Shown in pieces: positions 63,301 to 64,000 of a stretch of DNA of 64,000 nt. The notes beneath the pieces were generated by a model that saw only the letters and a program-made list of their open reading frames with translations, was not told the DNA's origin and made no database searches. The position numbers were made by a program, and so were the translations under genes. The DNA comes from Piscicola geometra (Eukaryota > Annelida > Clitellata > Hirudinida > Piscicolidae): assembly GCA_943735955.1 (NCBI GenBank), contig OX030960.1:6348035-6412034 (forward strand). Direction: 5' to 3'. How positions within the stretch are numbered: the first letter of the stretch is position 1; every line of letters starts with the position of its first letter.

Positions 63301-64000
63301 GTCTCTACTTTCTGGCATTGTTAATGTCATGAAGGAATAGATGGACAGAGAGAGTGAGTGAATGGATGGGTGGAAAGAGAATAAAAATATTTGCAGTAAA
63401 TATTTTTGAAACACGAATAAAAATGCAAAAAAGCATATACAAGCATAGGTAAGCATGAAGATGAATGGACGATCAAAAAGGGACGAATAAAGGTGACAAA
63501 AAAACATAAGTATGTTTTTTTAATAATTTATAAAAGTAAAAATATTATAATGAAAATTAATAAATTCGGAATATAATATTCCTTGTTCACTACCATGCAG
63601 CGATGAATGCAGTGGACGAAAGAGGGACATTCGGGAAGGAGGCTTGTGGGGAGGAGGCAGTGGATGCTACTAAAACATCGATCAAAACCGAAAATGAAAA
63701 AACTAAAAATAGCGAAAACACAAATAGCGAACAGACGAGTAATGCCATCAATAGCAGCAACAACAACAACCAAATGATGAATGCAAACAGCAAAATGGAA
63801 AACAGCAGTTGCAGTGAAAAGAGCGACATGTCTATCGCTGGTGAGAATCTGGAGAGAGGCGTTTGTGTTGAAACAGGCTTTCACAACTTTCCATCTTCGT
63901 TGTCGCAAAACAGTCAGTCACAACAACAACATCAACAGAACGAGCAACAACAAGATCAACAAGAAGAAAACAACTCAGACTGCGAAAGCGGTTGCGAGTC
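60383..64000 (+). CDS. Lhx1/Lhx5-type LIM-homeobox protein, 5' part (homeodomain beyond window)
   Basis: Exon 60383-60555 encodes MVVTCVGCLQPIREKYLM and the rest of LIM domain 1 (HPSCLHCSVCKHPL, SKVFCKLDFFK), parallel to the Lhx1 start MVHCAGC and end CKNDFF. Exon 60975-61795 begins YFGCKCAGCGFGIAAEDLVRR and gives LIM domain 2 (YHVTCFVCHVCRKQMETGEE, LWCRQH), again closest to Lhx1/5. An Asn-rich linker follows. A donor at 61796 (phase 1) fits an acceptor at 63600. The frame 63601-64000 stays open to the window edge and is Asn/Gln/Ser/Glu-rich, like an extended linker. All eight zinc ligands of each LIM domain can be followed. Family knowledge: these are transcription factors in neuronal and axial patterning, with LIM domains binding Ldb. 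The homeodomain is not visible, so membership rests on the LIM domains. An alternative start lies three codons upstream at 60374. Confidence 0.85.
60562..60576 (+). repeat. G15 homopolymer just after the Lhx exon 1 donor
   Basis: Fifteen consecutive G start six bases into the intron (donor GT at 60556). Confidence 0.95.
61370..61725 (+). repeat. (AAC)n coding repeats in the Lhx linker
   Basis: Clusters of AAC/AGC/ATC triplets encode Asn-, Ser- and Thr-rich runs in frame. The leucine-rich minus frame here is a shadow. Confidence 0.88.
61867..63600. other. Lhx intron region
   Basis: A stop codon follows the open frame at 61864-61866 if the donor at 61796 is not used, which would give a short LIM-only product. 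CAT-rich repeats lie near 62495-62620. No further exon seen. Confidence 0.45.

Overview
This window is animal nuclear DNA, AT-rich and crowded with microsatellites, minisatellites and a few transposon remnants. Its genes have many short introns. The protein families present are HNF4, p53, a KASH-domain protein, a BMP5-8/60A ligand, an Lhx1/5 LIM protein and an outer-arm dynein light chain. Together they indicate a bilaterian with motile cilia. Divergent but clear orthologues in a compact, simple-repeat-rich genome suggest a spiralian, perhaps an annelid such as a leech; this is inference and cannot be proved from the sequence. A run of exactly 200 N (19139-19338) inside a TAG repeat is an assembly gap.

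Layout. 1-2150 (-): 3'-truncated NUDT19-like Nudix hydrolase, seven exons visible. 4250-17430 (-): complete eight-exon HNF4 nuclear receptor. One intron carries a 2.2 kb inverted-repeat element built from an 81-bp satellite, plus a degraded LINE tail. 17431-22010: repeat-rich spacer with the TAG array and gap. 22011-22559 (+): intronless DNAL1. 24309-26885 (-): p53-family gene with a divergent DNA-binding domain and a coiled coil where a tetramerisation domain is expected; its first exon is not found. 27695-37635 (+): a phase-consistent 14-exon model for a spectrin-like protein ending in a membrane anchor and a KASH-like tail with an unusual C-terminus. 40211-42014 (+): decayed piggyBac element with TTAA flanks. 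42191-47721 (-): six-exon BMP5-8-type ligand with an inflated prodomain. 49825-50928 (+): unrecognised single-exon gene. 52034-54069 (+): unrecognised eight-exon type I membrane protein. 54134-60382: repeat-rich spacer. 60383-64000 (+): Lhx1/5-type LIM gene, running off the right edge before its homeodomain.

The genes do not form an operon or pathway. They are unrelated metabolic, ciliary, nuclear-envelope, signalling and transcription-factor loci. Exon models were built by hand from reading frame, GT/AG sites and intron phase. The HNF4, BMP, KASH and membrane-protein models each sum to a multiple of three, which is internal support but not proof.
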